From assembly GCA_027422505.1 (NCBI GenBank), contig JAPQWV010001605.1, positions 16,001 to 80,000 on the forward strand: a stretch of 64,000 nt of DNA, read 5' to 3'. Positions within the stretch are counted from its first letter, which is position 1, and the number at the start of each line of letters is the position of its first letter. Positions 21,406 through 32,769 of this stretch are shown here, in pieces. This DNA is from Craterostigma plantagineum (lineage: Eukaryota; Streptophyta; Magnoliopsida; Lamiales; Linderniaceae). Both the position numbers and the translations under genes were made by a program. The notes beneath the pieces are model-generated. The model was not told the DNA's origin. It did no database searches and was given only the letters and a program-made list of their open reading frames with translations.

Positions 21406-22660
21406 ATAAGTCAAAACTAGGGTTTTCTAAATTAAGCCAATTTCGTGAAATTATAACTAGACTAACAAACCCTAATTCTATATGTTTCTATATTTAGGAT
21501 TCGAAGACTAACGATTTACAGTACGCTAAATTTAATAGCTAAGGATACCAGGTAAGTGGAAATCGCATCTACAACACATAATTTTTATATGCATGAAATT
21601 ATGTGTTATGTGCTTATATGATTTTATGTGACATGTCTATGTGTTATATGCTGTTATGATTTTTATGTTACGTAAATTATTCTATGAATATTCTACGCAT
21701 GTTTACATGATTCATGGCATGAGCATATGCACTCACGACTAGTATGAGAGTCAGGGAAATAGCGTGCATGAGTACAAGATCGCTTGAGAGCGATGTATAT
21801 TTGCCGATATAGGCATTTGTGTCGACTCAATGATGAGTCACTGCTCTTCTATGCTACCACGGAGATTCACGAAGCCGAATTACCTGATTCACGAAAGGTA
21901 GGGGGAATACCCCGTAGCGAGAGATGCAACCTGGAGGATGCGACTCGAGGGTATGAACGGCATCGAGGGAACCTCGAGTGTTGGCGACCTCGTAGTAAGC
22001 TACCAGTGAGAAGCGCCCGCGTGTCAGACCGCATTGGGACGGAAAGGCGCCTTAGGGTTAAACAAAATTTGTGTGTCCGGGTTAGCCTCTCAATGGGACG
22101 GCATTGGGATTGAAAGGCACTAGTAGCCTCTCAGTGTGGATCACACTGGGATTGAAAGGTACTAGTAGCCTCTCAATGTGTACCGCATTGGGATTGAAAG
22201 GCACCATAGGGTTACGCACAGATTGAGTACTCGGGTTTAGCCTCCCAGTGTGTGTACTGCCACTTGTACCCTTAGGGGTTTGAGCTCTATATGGTGCATA
22301 GCAAGATTGAAAGCCGAAAGGGCCCAACTATGAAATGAAAAGAACGAGAAGGATGTAATGAGTCAATAGCATTGGCGCGAATGCATTCGCTATTTAGGTC
22401 ACGTGCATTTCATGCATGGTTTTCACTTACTGAGCTTTATAAGCTCATTCCACGTTTTTATGTGTTGTAGGACCCCGCGATCACGGTACGTGATCATTTT
22501 CACGGAGGCCAACTTTTGAAGCTTTCGTGGGCTTTTGAGATGGAAGTGTGTGCATGGATGCGACCTCGTGGAGGCCCAGTAGATAGATTTCTTTTGACCG
22601 CATGCGCGCTTTCCTATGTAAATAGTACCCAACGATGATTTTGTAGGAACAGTTACGATT

Positions 22661-22675
22661 CCTTTATATAAAAGG
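22661..22675 (+). promoter_or_regulatory. Putative TATA box of LTR 1
   Basis: CCTTTATATAAAAGG, a near-palindromic TATA element about 100 bp before the LTR end. It is retained in LTR 2 (near 27710), LTR 3 (near 37605) and the duplicated LTR piece (near 43405). Position suits the start of a short R-U5. Confidence 0.5.
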
Positions 22676-22776
22676 AAAAATTTTACACGAAATTTCGTGC
22701 TATCTATTTCAATAGTAGGACATTAGTCGCATAGACTAGTCTAGAATGTAGTGGTAGAAGGCGGGGCTGCCACAGG

Positions 22777-22788
22777 TGGTATCAGAGC
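22777..22788 (+). other. Primer binding site 1 (tRNA-Met type)
   Basis: TGGTATCAGAGC two bases after the LTR 1 end CCACA; complementary to the 3' end of plant initiator tRNA-Met. Confidence 0.93.
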
Positions 22789-22927
22789 TTAGGATATAGG
22801 TTCTGCAGACTGTCCATGTACACACACTCAAAAGCACGGAAGCGGCCTTGCCTGTAAGTTTTATGTTTTTGTGAATTTCTGGTGTTACATGATTTATTGA
22901 TCTTAGGAACGTTAGGATAGAAGAACA

Positions 22928-24055
22928 ATGGGTAGAACGAGAAGTGAAAATAGTGGAGGTACAGATAAAGGTAATGAATCCGCAGCTCCTGCTGATAGTC
23001 GGGATGCGACTATTCTTCAGCTCGCGGAACTAGTCCGCCAACAATCTGCCCAAATTCAGCAACTGATCCAGCAACAAAACGCTGGCGGGAAATCGAGTAA
23101 TGGACCCCCTCAGGCCGACAGAATCGAAATGGTCGGGGAAAGATTTCGCAAACTTAACCCCCCCACCTTTGAAGATGCTGTTGACCCAACCTCGGCTGAG
23201 GATTGGCTCCGAACCCTAGAAACTATGTTCCAGCATAGCCGTACCCCTGAAACCGAAAAAGCCTTGTGTGCTGGGTACCTATTAAGGGGAAGCGCTGACC
23301 ATTGGTGGGACACGATCCTAACTTTAGAAGATCCCTTGACAATGACCTGGGAGCGTTTCAAAGAACTATTTCGCAATAAGTATTTTACTGCTCCCGTCCG
23401 TGCCCAAAGGATGAACGAGTTCATCAATCTTCGCCAGGGAGCAATGACGGTGGCGGATTATATTAGGAAATTCGAACAATTGTCCCGATTCGCCACACAC
23501 ATGGTAAGTACGGATGCGTTAAAGATTGAGCGGTTTATGGAGGGTCTGAAGCCAGAACTTTACCGTGACGTTGGCATGGCTGGATTCCAAGGGGTTACAT
23601 ATGCCCAAATGGCGGAACGAGCCCTGATGGCTGAGCAAGCCGAGACCAGAATTGTGCGAGCCCAGGAAGTTAAGAGGAAATTCGAACAAGGACCCAAAGG
23701 GAACGGAAATAACCCGAAGAAACCATTTGTCCCTCAGAATGTGAAATCCAATTTCCAAAACCGCCCTGGACCACCTCAACAACCTAATCCGAATCAAGGG
23801 AGACCCCAACCAAATGCACCTATATGCCCAAAATGTGCACGACGTCATCTTGGCGTCTGTTTCTCCCAAAACTCCACCTGCTTTAAATGTGGCAAGATAA
23901 GCCACTACTCCGTAGCCTGCCCGGAAAATGCATCTGGAAGTCAGGGAACGAACCGGGCCAAGCCGCCGACAGCACCCGCTCGGGTATACATGCTTACAGC
24001 GGAAGAGGCTGAAAACAATCAGTCCGAGATGGAAGGTACCCTTCTAACCGATTAA
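22928..24055 (+). CDS. Gag protein of the gag-only element, copy 1
   Basis: 375 residues, uninterrupted. The N-terminus is polar with a Gln-rich helix (LVRQQSAQIQQLIQQQ, about 36-51). The capsid (Retrotrans_gag) spans about 85-235: FEDAVDPTSAEDWLRTLE, LLRGSADHWWDTI, TWERFKELFRNKYF and IRKFEQLSRFATHM. A basic Pro/Asn-rich linker precedes two CCHC knuckles, CPKCARRHLGVC and CFKCGKISHYSVAC (about 302-333). The frame stops just after VYMLTAEEAENNQSEMEGTL, where the related Gag-Pol at 55946 runs on into protease. So the protein can form particles and bind RNA but has no enzymes. Start ATG follows the PBS by about 140 bp. Confidence 0.93.
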   Translation: MGRTRSENSGGTDKGNESAAPADSRDATILQLAELVRQQSAQIQQLIQQQNAGGKSSNGPPQADRIEMVGERFRKLNPPTFEDAVDPTSAEDWLRTLETMFQHSRTPETEKALCAGYLLRGSADHWWDTILTLEDPLTMTWERFKELFRNKYFTAPVRAQRMNEFINLRQGAMTVADYIRKFEQLSRFATHMVSTDALKIERFMEGLKPELYRDVGMAGFQGVTYAQMAERALMAEQAETRIVRAQEVKRKFEQGPKGNGNNPKKPFVPQNVKSNFQNRPGPPQQPNPNQGRPQPNAPICPKCARRHLGVCFSQNSTCFKCGKISHYSVACPENASGSQGTNRAKPPTAPARVYMLTAEEAENNQSEMEGTLLTD

Positions 24056-24600
24056 ACCTCAACATGCATGATTAGTGGACTTAGGAACCACACTTCCTTT
24101 TATATTCACCACTTATGTGGTAAGACTTGGGAATTCTTTTAGCCGACTTGGTTGATACCAGTTCGAGTGTCGACCTGAGTCGTGATCGTAGTAGATAGGC
24201 GTTCGAAATAGGAAGCCGAAATCTTTTGCTGAATTCCTGAAACCAATAATAACGGGGTATATTCCTATGCCCTAATCTTTTGCTCACCCTAAGAAACGTA
24301 TTTGTTCGATATCAGAGTTGCGCAGCGGAAGCGTGATGGGTACTTAGGATCTTCGATTTCTGCCTAAGTTTATATTTATTCTCGTTAACTCTTCGAGGTA
24401 GTACAGGTTCCACTAACTGGAACAATCTTCATGTTTACTTCACCAGGATCCTATTCCTTTTGATCCTCGGAAAATTATTTGAGATTCCTTGATAATTACC
24501 TAGGGTGAATTTCTATCACCTAACCAAGTCAGTTCAACTCCCTAACGATCGTCACCCTAAATTACTCCAGTTGATGGAATTTCGGGGGCGAAATTCTTTT
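24056..24600 (+). other. Post-gag spacer, copy 1
   Basis: Non-coding between the gag stop and PPT. No protease, RT or integrase similarity was seen, so pol is wholly replaced or deleted. An essentially identical copy lies at 29102-29646. Confidence 0.6.
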
Positions 24601-24613
24601 AAGGGGGGAAGGA
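24601..24613 (+). other. Polypurine tract 1
   Basis: AAGGGGGGAAGGA immediately before LTR 2 (TGTAATACCC). Preceded by GCGAAATTCTTTT, a context shared with the Tekay element. Confidence 0.92.
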
Positions 24614-27600
24614 TGTAATACCCGTAAAATCTAATTACGGGATTTACGATTTAAGTAGGGATGAAAATATTTAATTAAGAACTTTTGGATTAATTAGTAT
24701 TTTCAATGATACGATGTCTTCATATATTCATACCTTTAAGTGACTTATGTGCCTATATGATTTCATGTTGTGTGATTTATAATTCTTATGTGTGTTACGA
24801 ATTAGAACTAATGCGACTGCATGGAACATGTTTTACGATAATACGTGTCTACGTGATCTCATATGTGTTTAGTTAATTATGTGCTATTAGGAATTCTAAC
24901 TTAATAATAATAATAAAAAAAGGGGGTGTATTAGAATATGAGAAACTTTGGGTAGAAGGACTTACGAGAGATAGGAATATTAATGTATTTGATATGCAAT
25001 AAGAATTAGTTAGGAAAAGTTACAAGTCTCGAAATAGATGAATAGATTGCTACAAGAATAAAAGAAAATTTCATAAATTAGGACTTAGAACTTTAAACTA
25101 TGTACGTCGATAGCTTAGCCACGAGGTAAAGGGGTGTTAATAATAAAATAAGGGTTGTTAGGAGAGAATTCTCGAAGGCTTAGTTATGAGAGAAAATTGA
25201 AATAACAATAAAATAAGAAATGTTACCTAAGATAAAGATAAGAATTAACAAAAAGGTGTTGATATCAATTGTATTATACCACACGCAAGCAACAAGTGAA
25301 TAAAAAGAGAATTTACATATCAATCTACATATCATTAAGGAAGAACCAACGAAACACAAAAAAGAAAGAAGGGAAGCCAACGAGTTGATTAAGTAAGGAG
25401 CTCATAGCCAATACAAGACTTCGGATTTTTGGTAAGGAAAACACCACTTACGACTATTATAATTCTTAAGTATTGGTTAATAATTGTTTTACCTTGATAA
25501 ACTGATAAAGCTCCTAGAGTTCATGTATACCATAGACAGCAGAGGCACCAGTTAGTAGAGAGGATCTCCAGTTACGTGAATTAGGGTATGCTTAAATGGG
25601 TTTCCTTAAAAGAAATTAAGTAGAAGAACGTGTTCTAGGGTTGGAGATTTAAATTTTAGTTAGAAACTAGCCCCAGATGAAGAAGTAGGCAGTTTGATAA
25701 GATTTCTAAACCTTATTAGTTTGTAGATATGATTTTTCGGGATTAACAATGAGTTAAAAGTCGATATAAATCTCGAGAGCTTATTATTTTATCTCGATAT
25801 TTTTGTATATGTTATGTGTTAAAACTTAAAGTTAAAATGTCGAGACATATATATATATATATATATATATATCGAAATTATTAAAGTACTGTTAGATATC
25901 GAAATTTATGTAAGTTGTCGAGGTTCATATCTAAAGCATGTCGACATTTATCTTGAAGAATTATGTAGGTTCAATGTCGAAAGCTCAACACCAAAGCCAT
26001 ATCGAGATTTTCATTTGTAAACACATATCGAAATCTTATTAGAGATGCAATCGTGAGATGTCGAGATTTGTATTTAAAAACATGTCGAGAATTTCACTAA
26101 TCAACCCCGACATCTTATATTCTACTTCGAAGTTTCCTTTAACCAAGTTCGAGGTTTATATTAATTATAATATCAACAATCATCTTGACATCTGATTATA
26201 ACTACAATTGACCTTTTATTCATAATCTCGACATGTATATCGAGATTCCACTCAAGACCCATTTCATAATATATGTCGATATTAATCCTATATTAAATTC
26301 CATTTATGATATTGACTTCGACATATAATATCTCGACATCTTGGTTATAGCATTAAAACATACCTCGAATTTTATGTGCTATGTCGAGATTTATCATGAA
26401 AATGTCTAAGTCATGTCGAGGTTAATTCAAAAATTTGGTTTCGAAATTTATAAGTCAAAACTAGGGTTTTCTAAATTAAGCCAATTTCGTGAAATTATAA
26501 CTAGACTAACAAACCCTAATTCTATATGTTTCTATATTTAGGATTCGAAGACTAACGATTTACAGTACGCTAAATTTAATAGCTAAGGATACCAGGTAAG
26601 TGGAAATCGCATCTACAACACATAATTTTTATATGCATGAAATTATGTGTTATGTGCTTATATGATTTTATGTGACATGTCTATGTGTTATATGCTGTTA
26701 TGATTTTTATGTTACGTAAATTATTCTATGAATATTCTACGCATGTTTACATGATTCATGGCATGAGCATATGCACTCACGACTAGTATGAGAGTCAGGG
26801 AAATAGCGTGCATGAGTACAAGATCGCTTGAGAGCGATGTATATTTGCCGATATAGGCATTTGTGTCGACTCAATGATGAGTCACTGCTCTTCTATGCTA
26901 CCACGGAGATTCACGAAGCCGAATTACCTGATTCACGAAAGGTAGGGGGAATACCCCGTAGCGAGAGATGCAACCTGGAGGATGCGACTCGAGGGTATGA
27001 ACGGCATCGAGGGAACCTCGAGTGTTGGCGACCTCGTAGTAAGCTACCAGTGAGAAGCGCCCGCGTGTCAGACCGCATTGGGATGGAAAGGCGCCTTAGG
27101 GTTAAACAAAATTTGTGTGTCCGGGTTAGCCTCTCAATGGGACGGCATTGGGATTGAAAGGCACTAGTAGCCTCTCAGTGTGGATCACACTGGGATTGAA
27201 AGGTACTAGTAGCCTCTCAATGTGTACCGCATTGGGATTGAAAGGCACCATAGGGTTACGCACAGATTGAGTACTCGGGTTTAGCCTCCCAGTGTGTGTA
27301 CTGCCACTTGTACCCTTAGGGGTTTGAGCTCTATATGGTGCATAGCAAGATTGAAAGCCGAAAGGGCCCAACTATGAAATGAAAAGAACGAGAAGGATGT
27401 AATGAGTCAATAGCATTGGCGCGAATGCATTCGCTATTTAGGTCACGTGCATTTCATGCATGGTTTTCACTTACTGAGCTTTATAAGCTCATTCCACGTT
27501 TTTATGTGTTGTAGGACCCCGCGATCACGGTACGTGATCATTTTCACGGAGGCCAACTTTTTACAAGCTTTCGTGGGCTTTTGAGATGGAAGTGTGTGCA

Positions 27601-27820
27601 TGGATGCGACCTCGTGGAGGCCCAGTAGATAGATTTCTTTTGACCGCATGCGCGCTTTCCTATGTAAATAGTACCCAACGATGATTTTGTAGGAACAGTT
27701 ACGATTCCTTTATATAAAAGGAAAAATTTTACACGAAATTTCGTGCTATCTATTTCAATAGTAGGACATTAGTCGCATAGACTAGTCTAGAATGTAGTGG
27801 TAGAAGGCGGGGCTGCCACA
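24614..27820 (+). repeat. LTR 2 (middle, chimeric) of the gag-only array
   Basis: 3207 bp. Variant sites up to about 25875 match LTR 3 (TTACGGGATT, ATACGTGTC, GAAGTATT changed to TAAGTATT, GTCGATATAAAT). Sites from about 26365 match LTR 1 (CTCGAATTTT, GAGCGATG, the 70-bp segment lost from LTR 3, GCATTCGC, GCTGCCACA). It is thus a right/left LTR recombinant. Confidence 0.93.
25757..26455. repeat. TCGA-motif array in LTR 2
   Basis: Same array as in LTR 1 with an expanded AT run (about 25848-25871). The inferred LTR crossover interval (about 25875-26365) lies inside it. Confidence 0.85.
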
Positions 27821-27822
27821 GG

Positions 27823-27834
27823 TGGTATCAGAGC
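27823..27834 (+). other. Primer binding site 2 (tRNA-Met type)
   Basis: TGGTATCAGAGC two bases after the end of LTR 2. Confidence 0.93.
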
Positions 27835-27973
27835 TTAGGATATAGGTTCTGCAGACTGTCCATGTACACACACTCAAAAGCACGGAAGCGGCCTTGCCTG
27901 TAAGTTTTATGTTTTTGTGAATTTCTGGTGTTACATGATTTATTGATCTTAGGAACGTTAGGATAGAAGAACA

Positions 27974-29101
27974 ATGGGTAGAACGAGAAGTGAAAATAGT
28001 GGAGGTACAGATAAAGGTAATGAATCCGCAGCTCCTGCTGATAGTCGGGATGCGACTATTCTTCAGCTCGCGGAACTAGTCCGCCAACAATCTGCCCAAA
28101 TTCAGCAACTGATCCAGCAACAAAACGCTGGCGGGAAATCGAGTAATGGACCCCCTCAGGCCGACAGAATCGAAATGGTCGGGGAAAGATTTCGCAAACT
28201 TAACCCCCCCACCTTTGAAGATGCTGTTGACCCAACCTCGGCTGAGGATTGGCTCCGAACCCTAGAAACTATGTTCCAGCATAGCCGTACCCCTGAAACC
28301 GAAAAAGCCTTGTGTGCTGGGTACCTATTAAGGGGAAGCGCTGACCATTGGTGGGACACGATCCTAACTTTAGAAGATCCCTTGACAATGACCTGGGAGC
28401 GTTTCAAAGAACTATTTCGCAATAAGTATTTTACTGCTCCCGTCCGTGCCCAAAGGATGAACGAGTTCATCAATCTTCGCCAGGGAGCAATGACGGTGGC
28501 GGATTATATTAGGAAATTCAAACAATTGTCCCGATTCGCCACACACATGGTAAGTACGGATGCGTTAAAGATTGAGCGGTTTATGGAGGGTCTGAAGCCA
28601 GAACTTTACCGTGACGTTGGCATGGCTGGATTCCAAGGGGTTACATATGCCCAAATGGCGGAACGAGCCCTGATGGCTGAGCAAGCCGAGACCAGAATTG
28701 TGCGAGCCCAGGAAGTTAAGAGGAAATTCGAACAAGGACCCAAAGGGAACGGAAATAACCCGAAGAAACCATTTGTCCCTCAGAATGTGAAATCCAATTT
28801 CCAAAACCGCCCTGGACCACCTCAACAACCTAATCCGAATCAAGGGAGACCCCAACCAAATGCACCTATATGCCCAAAATGTGCACGACGTCATCTTGGC
28901 GTCTGTTTCTCCCAAAACTCCACCTGCTTTAAATGTGGCAAGATAAGCCACTACTCCGTAGCCTGCCCGGAAAATGCATCTGGAAGTCAGGGAACGAACC
29001 GGGCCAAGCCGCCGACAGCACCCGCTCGGGTATACATGCTTACAGCGGAAGAGGCTGAAAACAATCAGTCCGAGATGGAAGGTACCCTTCTAACCGATTA
29101 A
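27974..29101 (+). CDS. Gag protein of the gag-only element, copy 2
   Basis: 375 residues, identical to copy 1 except one Glu-to-Lys change in the IRKFxQLSRF capsid segment (codon near 28519). Same domains: Gln-rich helix, capsid, two CCHC knuckles, stop at the gag-protease border. The near-identity of the two internal regions dates the duplication that created the array as recent. It could supply structural protein for its own RNA if an enzyme donor is present (inference). Confidence 0.92.
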   Translation: MGRTRSENSGGTDKGNESAAPADSRDATILQLAELVRQQSAQIQQLIQQQNAGGKSSNGPPQADRIEMVGERFRKLNPPTFEDAVDPTSAEDWLRTLETMFQHSRTPETEKALCAGYLLRGSADHWWDTILTLEDPLTMTWERFKELFRNKYFTAPVRAQRMNEFINLRQGAMTVADYIRKFKQLSRFATHMVSTDALKIERFMEGLKPELYRDVGMAGFQGVTYAQMAERALMAEQAETRIVRAQEVKRKFEQGPKGNGNNPKKPFVPQNVKSNFQNRPGPPQQPNPNQGRPQPNAPICPKCARRHLGVCFSQNSTCFKCGKISHYSVACPENASGSQGTNRAKPPTAPARVYMLTAEEAENNQSEMEGTLLTD

Positions 29102-29646
29102 ACCTCAACATGCATGATTAGTGGACTTAGGAACCACACTTCCTTTTATATTCACCACTTATGTGGTAAGACTTGGGAATTCTTTTAGCCGACTTGGTTG
29201 ATACCAGTTCGAGTGTCGACCTGAGTCGTGATCGTAGTAGATAGGCGTTCGAAATAGGAAGCCGAAATCTTTTGCTGAATTCCTGAAACCAATAATAACG
29301 GGGTATATTCCTATGCCCTAATCTTTTGCTCACCCTAAGAAACGTATTTGTTCGATATCAGAGTTGCGCAGCGGAAGCGTGATGGGTACTTAGGATCTTC
29401 GATTTCTGCCTAAGTTTATATTTATTCTCGTTAACTCTTCGAGGTAGTACAGGTTCCACTAACTGGAACAATCTTCATGTTTACTTCACCAGGATCCTAT
29501 TCCTTTCGATCCTCGGAAAATTATTTGAGATTCCTTGATAATTACCTAGGGTGAATTTCTATCACCTAACCAAGTCAGTTCAACTCCCTAACGATCGTCA
29601 CCCTAAATTACTCCAGTTGATGGAATTTCGGGGGCGAAATTCTTTT
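29102..29646 (+). other. Post-gag spacer, copy 2
   Basis: Duplicate of 24056-24600 with very few differences (for example CTTTTGATCC to CTTTCGATCC); no coding signal. Confidence 0.6.
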
Positions 29647-29659
29647 AAGGGGGGAAGGA
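29647..29659 (+). other. Polypurine tract 2
   Basis: AAGGGGGGAAGGA immediately before LTR 3. Confidence 0.92.
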
Positions 29660-30807
29660 TGTAATACCCGTAAAATCTAATTACGGGATTTACGATTTAA
29701 GTAGGGATGAAAATATTTAATAAGAACTTTTGGATTAATTAGTATTTTCAATGATACGATGTCTTCATATATTCATACCTTTAAGTGACTTATGTGCCTA
29801 TATGATTTCATGTTGTGTGATTTATAATTCTTATGTGTGTTACGAATTAGAACTAATGCGACTGCATGGAACATGTTTTACGATAATACGTGTCTACGTG
29901 ATCTCATATGTGTTTAGTTAATTATGTGCTATTAGGAATTCTAACTTAATAATAATAATAAAAAAAGGGGGTGTATTAGAATATGAGAAATTTTGGGTAG
30001 AAGGACTTACGAGAGATAGGAATATTAATGTATTTGATATGCAATAAGAATTAGTTAGGAAAAGTTACAAGTCTCGAAATAGATGAATAGATTGCTACAA
30101 GAATAAAAGAAAATTTCATAAATTAGGACTTAGAACTTTAAACTATGTACGTCGATAGCTTAGCCACGAGGTAAAGGGGTGTTAATAATAAAATAAGGGT
30201 TGTTAGGAGAGAATTCTCGAAGGCTTAGTTATGAGAGAAAATTGAAATAACAATAAAATAAGAAATGTTACCTAAGATAAAGATAAGAATTAACAAAAAG
30301 GTGTTGATATCAATTGTATTATACCACACGCAAGCAACAAGTGAATAAAAAGAGAATTTACATATCAATCTACATATCATTAAGGAAGAACCAACGAAAC
30401 ACAAAAAAGAAAGAAGGGAAGCCAACGAGTTGATTAAGTAAGGAGCTCATAGCCAATACAAGACTTCGGATTTTTGGTAAGGAAAACACCACTTACGACT
30501 ATTATAATTCTTAAGTATTGGTTAATAATTGTTTTACCTTGATAAACTGATAAAGCTCCTAGAGTTCATGTATACCATAGACAGCAGAGGCACCAGTTAG
30601 TAGAGAGGATCTCCAGTTACGTGAATTAGGGTATGCTTAAATGGGTTTCCTTAAAAGAAATTAATTAAGTAGAAGAACGTGTTCTAGGGTTGGAGATTTA
30701 AATTTTAGTTAGAAACTAGCCCCAGATGAAGAAGTAGGCAGTTTGATAAGATTTCTAAACCTTATTAGTTTGTAGATATGATTTTTCGGGATTAACAATG
30801 AGTTAAA

Positions 30808-31500
30808 AGTCGATATAAATCTCGAGAGCTTATTATTTTATCTCGATATTTTTGTATATGTTATGTGTTAAAACTTAAAGTTAAAATGTCGAGACATATA
30901 TATATATATATATATATATATCGAAATTATTAAAGTACTGTTAGATATCGAAATTTATGTAAGTTGTCGAGGTTCATATCTAAAGCATGTCGACATTTAT
31001 CTTGAAGAATTATGTAGGTTCAATGTCGAAAGCTCAACACCAAAGCCATATCGAGATTTTCATTTGTAAACACATATCGAAATCTTATTAGAGATGCAAT
31101 CGTGAGATGTCGAGATTTGTATTTAAAAACATGTCGAGAATTTCACTAATCAACCCCGACATCTTATATTCTACTTCGAAGTTTCCTTTAACCAAGTTCG
31201 AGGTTTATATTAATTATAATATCAACAATCATCTTGACATCTGATTATAACTACAATTGACCTTTTATTCATAATCTCGACATGTATATCGAGATTCCAC
31301 TCAAGACCCATTTCATAATATATGTCGATATTAATCCTATATTAAATTCCATTTATGATATTGACTTCGACATATAATATCTCGACATCTTGGTTATAGC
31401 ATTAAAACATACCTCGAAATTTTATGTGCTATGTCGAGATTTATCATGAAAATGTCTAAGTCATGTCGAGGTTAATTCAAAAATTTGGTTTCGAAATTTA
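30808..31500. repeat. TCGA-motif array in LTR 3
   Basis: Third copy of the array, nearly identical to LTR 2 on its left side; it has CTCGAAATTTT at 31413 where LTRs 1 and 2 have CTCGAATTTT. Confidence 0.85.
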
Positions 31501-32769
31501 TAAGTCAAAACTAGGGTTTTCTAAATTAAGCCAATTTCGTGAAATTATAACTAGACTAACAAACCCTAATTCTATATGTTTCTATATTTAGGATTCGAAG
31601 ACTAACGATTTACAGTACGCTAAATTTAATAGCTAAGGATACCAGGTAAGTGGAAATCGCATCTACAACACATAATTTTTATATGCATGAAATTATGTGT
31701 TATGTGCTTATATGATTTTATGTGACATGTCTATGTGTTATATGCTGTTATGATTTTTATGTTACGTAAATTATTCTATGAATATTCTACGCATGTTTAC
31801 ATGATTCATGGCATGAGCATATGCACTCACGACTAGTATGAGAGTCAGGGAAATAGCGTGCATGAGTACAAGATCGCTTGAGAGCAATGTATATTTGCCG
31901 ATATAGGCATTTGTGTCGACTCAATGATGAGTCACGGCTCTTCTACGCTACCACGGCGATTCACGAAGCCGAATTACCTGATTCACGAAAGGTAGGGGGA
32001 ATACCCCGTAGCGAGAGATGCAACCTGGAGGATGCGACTCGAGGGTATGAACGGCACCGAGGGAACCTCGAGTGTTGGCGACCTCGTAGTAAGCTACCAG
32101 TGAGAAGCGCCCGCGTGTCAGACGGCATTGGGATTGAAAGGCACTAGTAGCCTCTCAGTGTGGATCACACTGGGATTGAAAGGTACTAGTAGCCTCTCAA
32201 TGTGTACCGCATTGGGATTGAAAGGCACCATAGGGTTACGCACAGATTGAGTACTCGGGTTTAGCCTCCCAGTGTGTGTACTGCCACTTGTACCCTTAGG
32301 GGTTTGAGCTCTATATGGTGCATAGCAAGATTGAAAGCCGAAAGGGCCCAACTATGAAATGAAAAGAACGAGAAGGATGTAATGAGTCAATAGCATTGGC
32401 GCGAATGCCTTCGCTATTTAGGTCACGTGCATTTCATGCATGGTTTTCACTTACTGAGCTTTATAAGCTCATTCCACGTTTTTAAGTGTTGTAGGACCCC
32501 GCGATCACGGTACGTGATCATTTTCACGGCGAGGCCAACTTTTGAAGCTTTCGTGGGCTTTTGAGATGGAAGTGTGTGCATGGATGCGACCTCGTGGAGG
32601 CCCAGTAGATAGATTTCTTTTTTTTTTTTTGGTAAAAAGGAGATTTTATTACCAAAGACCGAGTCCAATTACAATAACCCACAGCCCAACTAAGAAACCC
32701 ACAATCATAAAAAATCCAACCACACAAACTTAATCTCCACTCCTCAATCGCACACCCCAGCAACCCTAA

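Larger units (their letters stand above)
19574..22774 (+). repeat. LTR 1 of the gag-only array
   Basis: 3201 bp, TGTAATACCC...GCTGCCACA. Contains a TCGA-motif array (20719-21405), an AT microsatellite (about 20807-20828), imperfect 44-bp repeats around 22030-22210 with CATTGGGATTGAAAGG cores, and a TATA-like site near the 3' end. Confidence 0.95.

Noticed and set aside
21784..22113. 109-codon frame conserved in the three LTRs (also 26828 and 31878)
   Set aside because: Its conservation only reflects LTR duplication; it is altered in LTR 3 and has no domain or codon signal.
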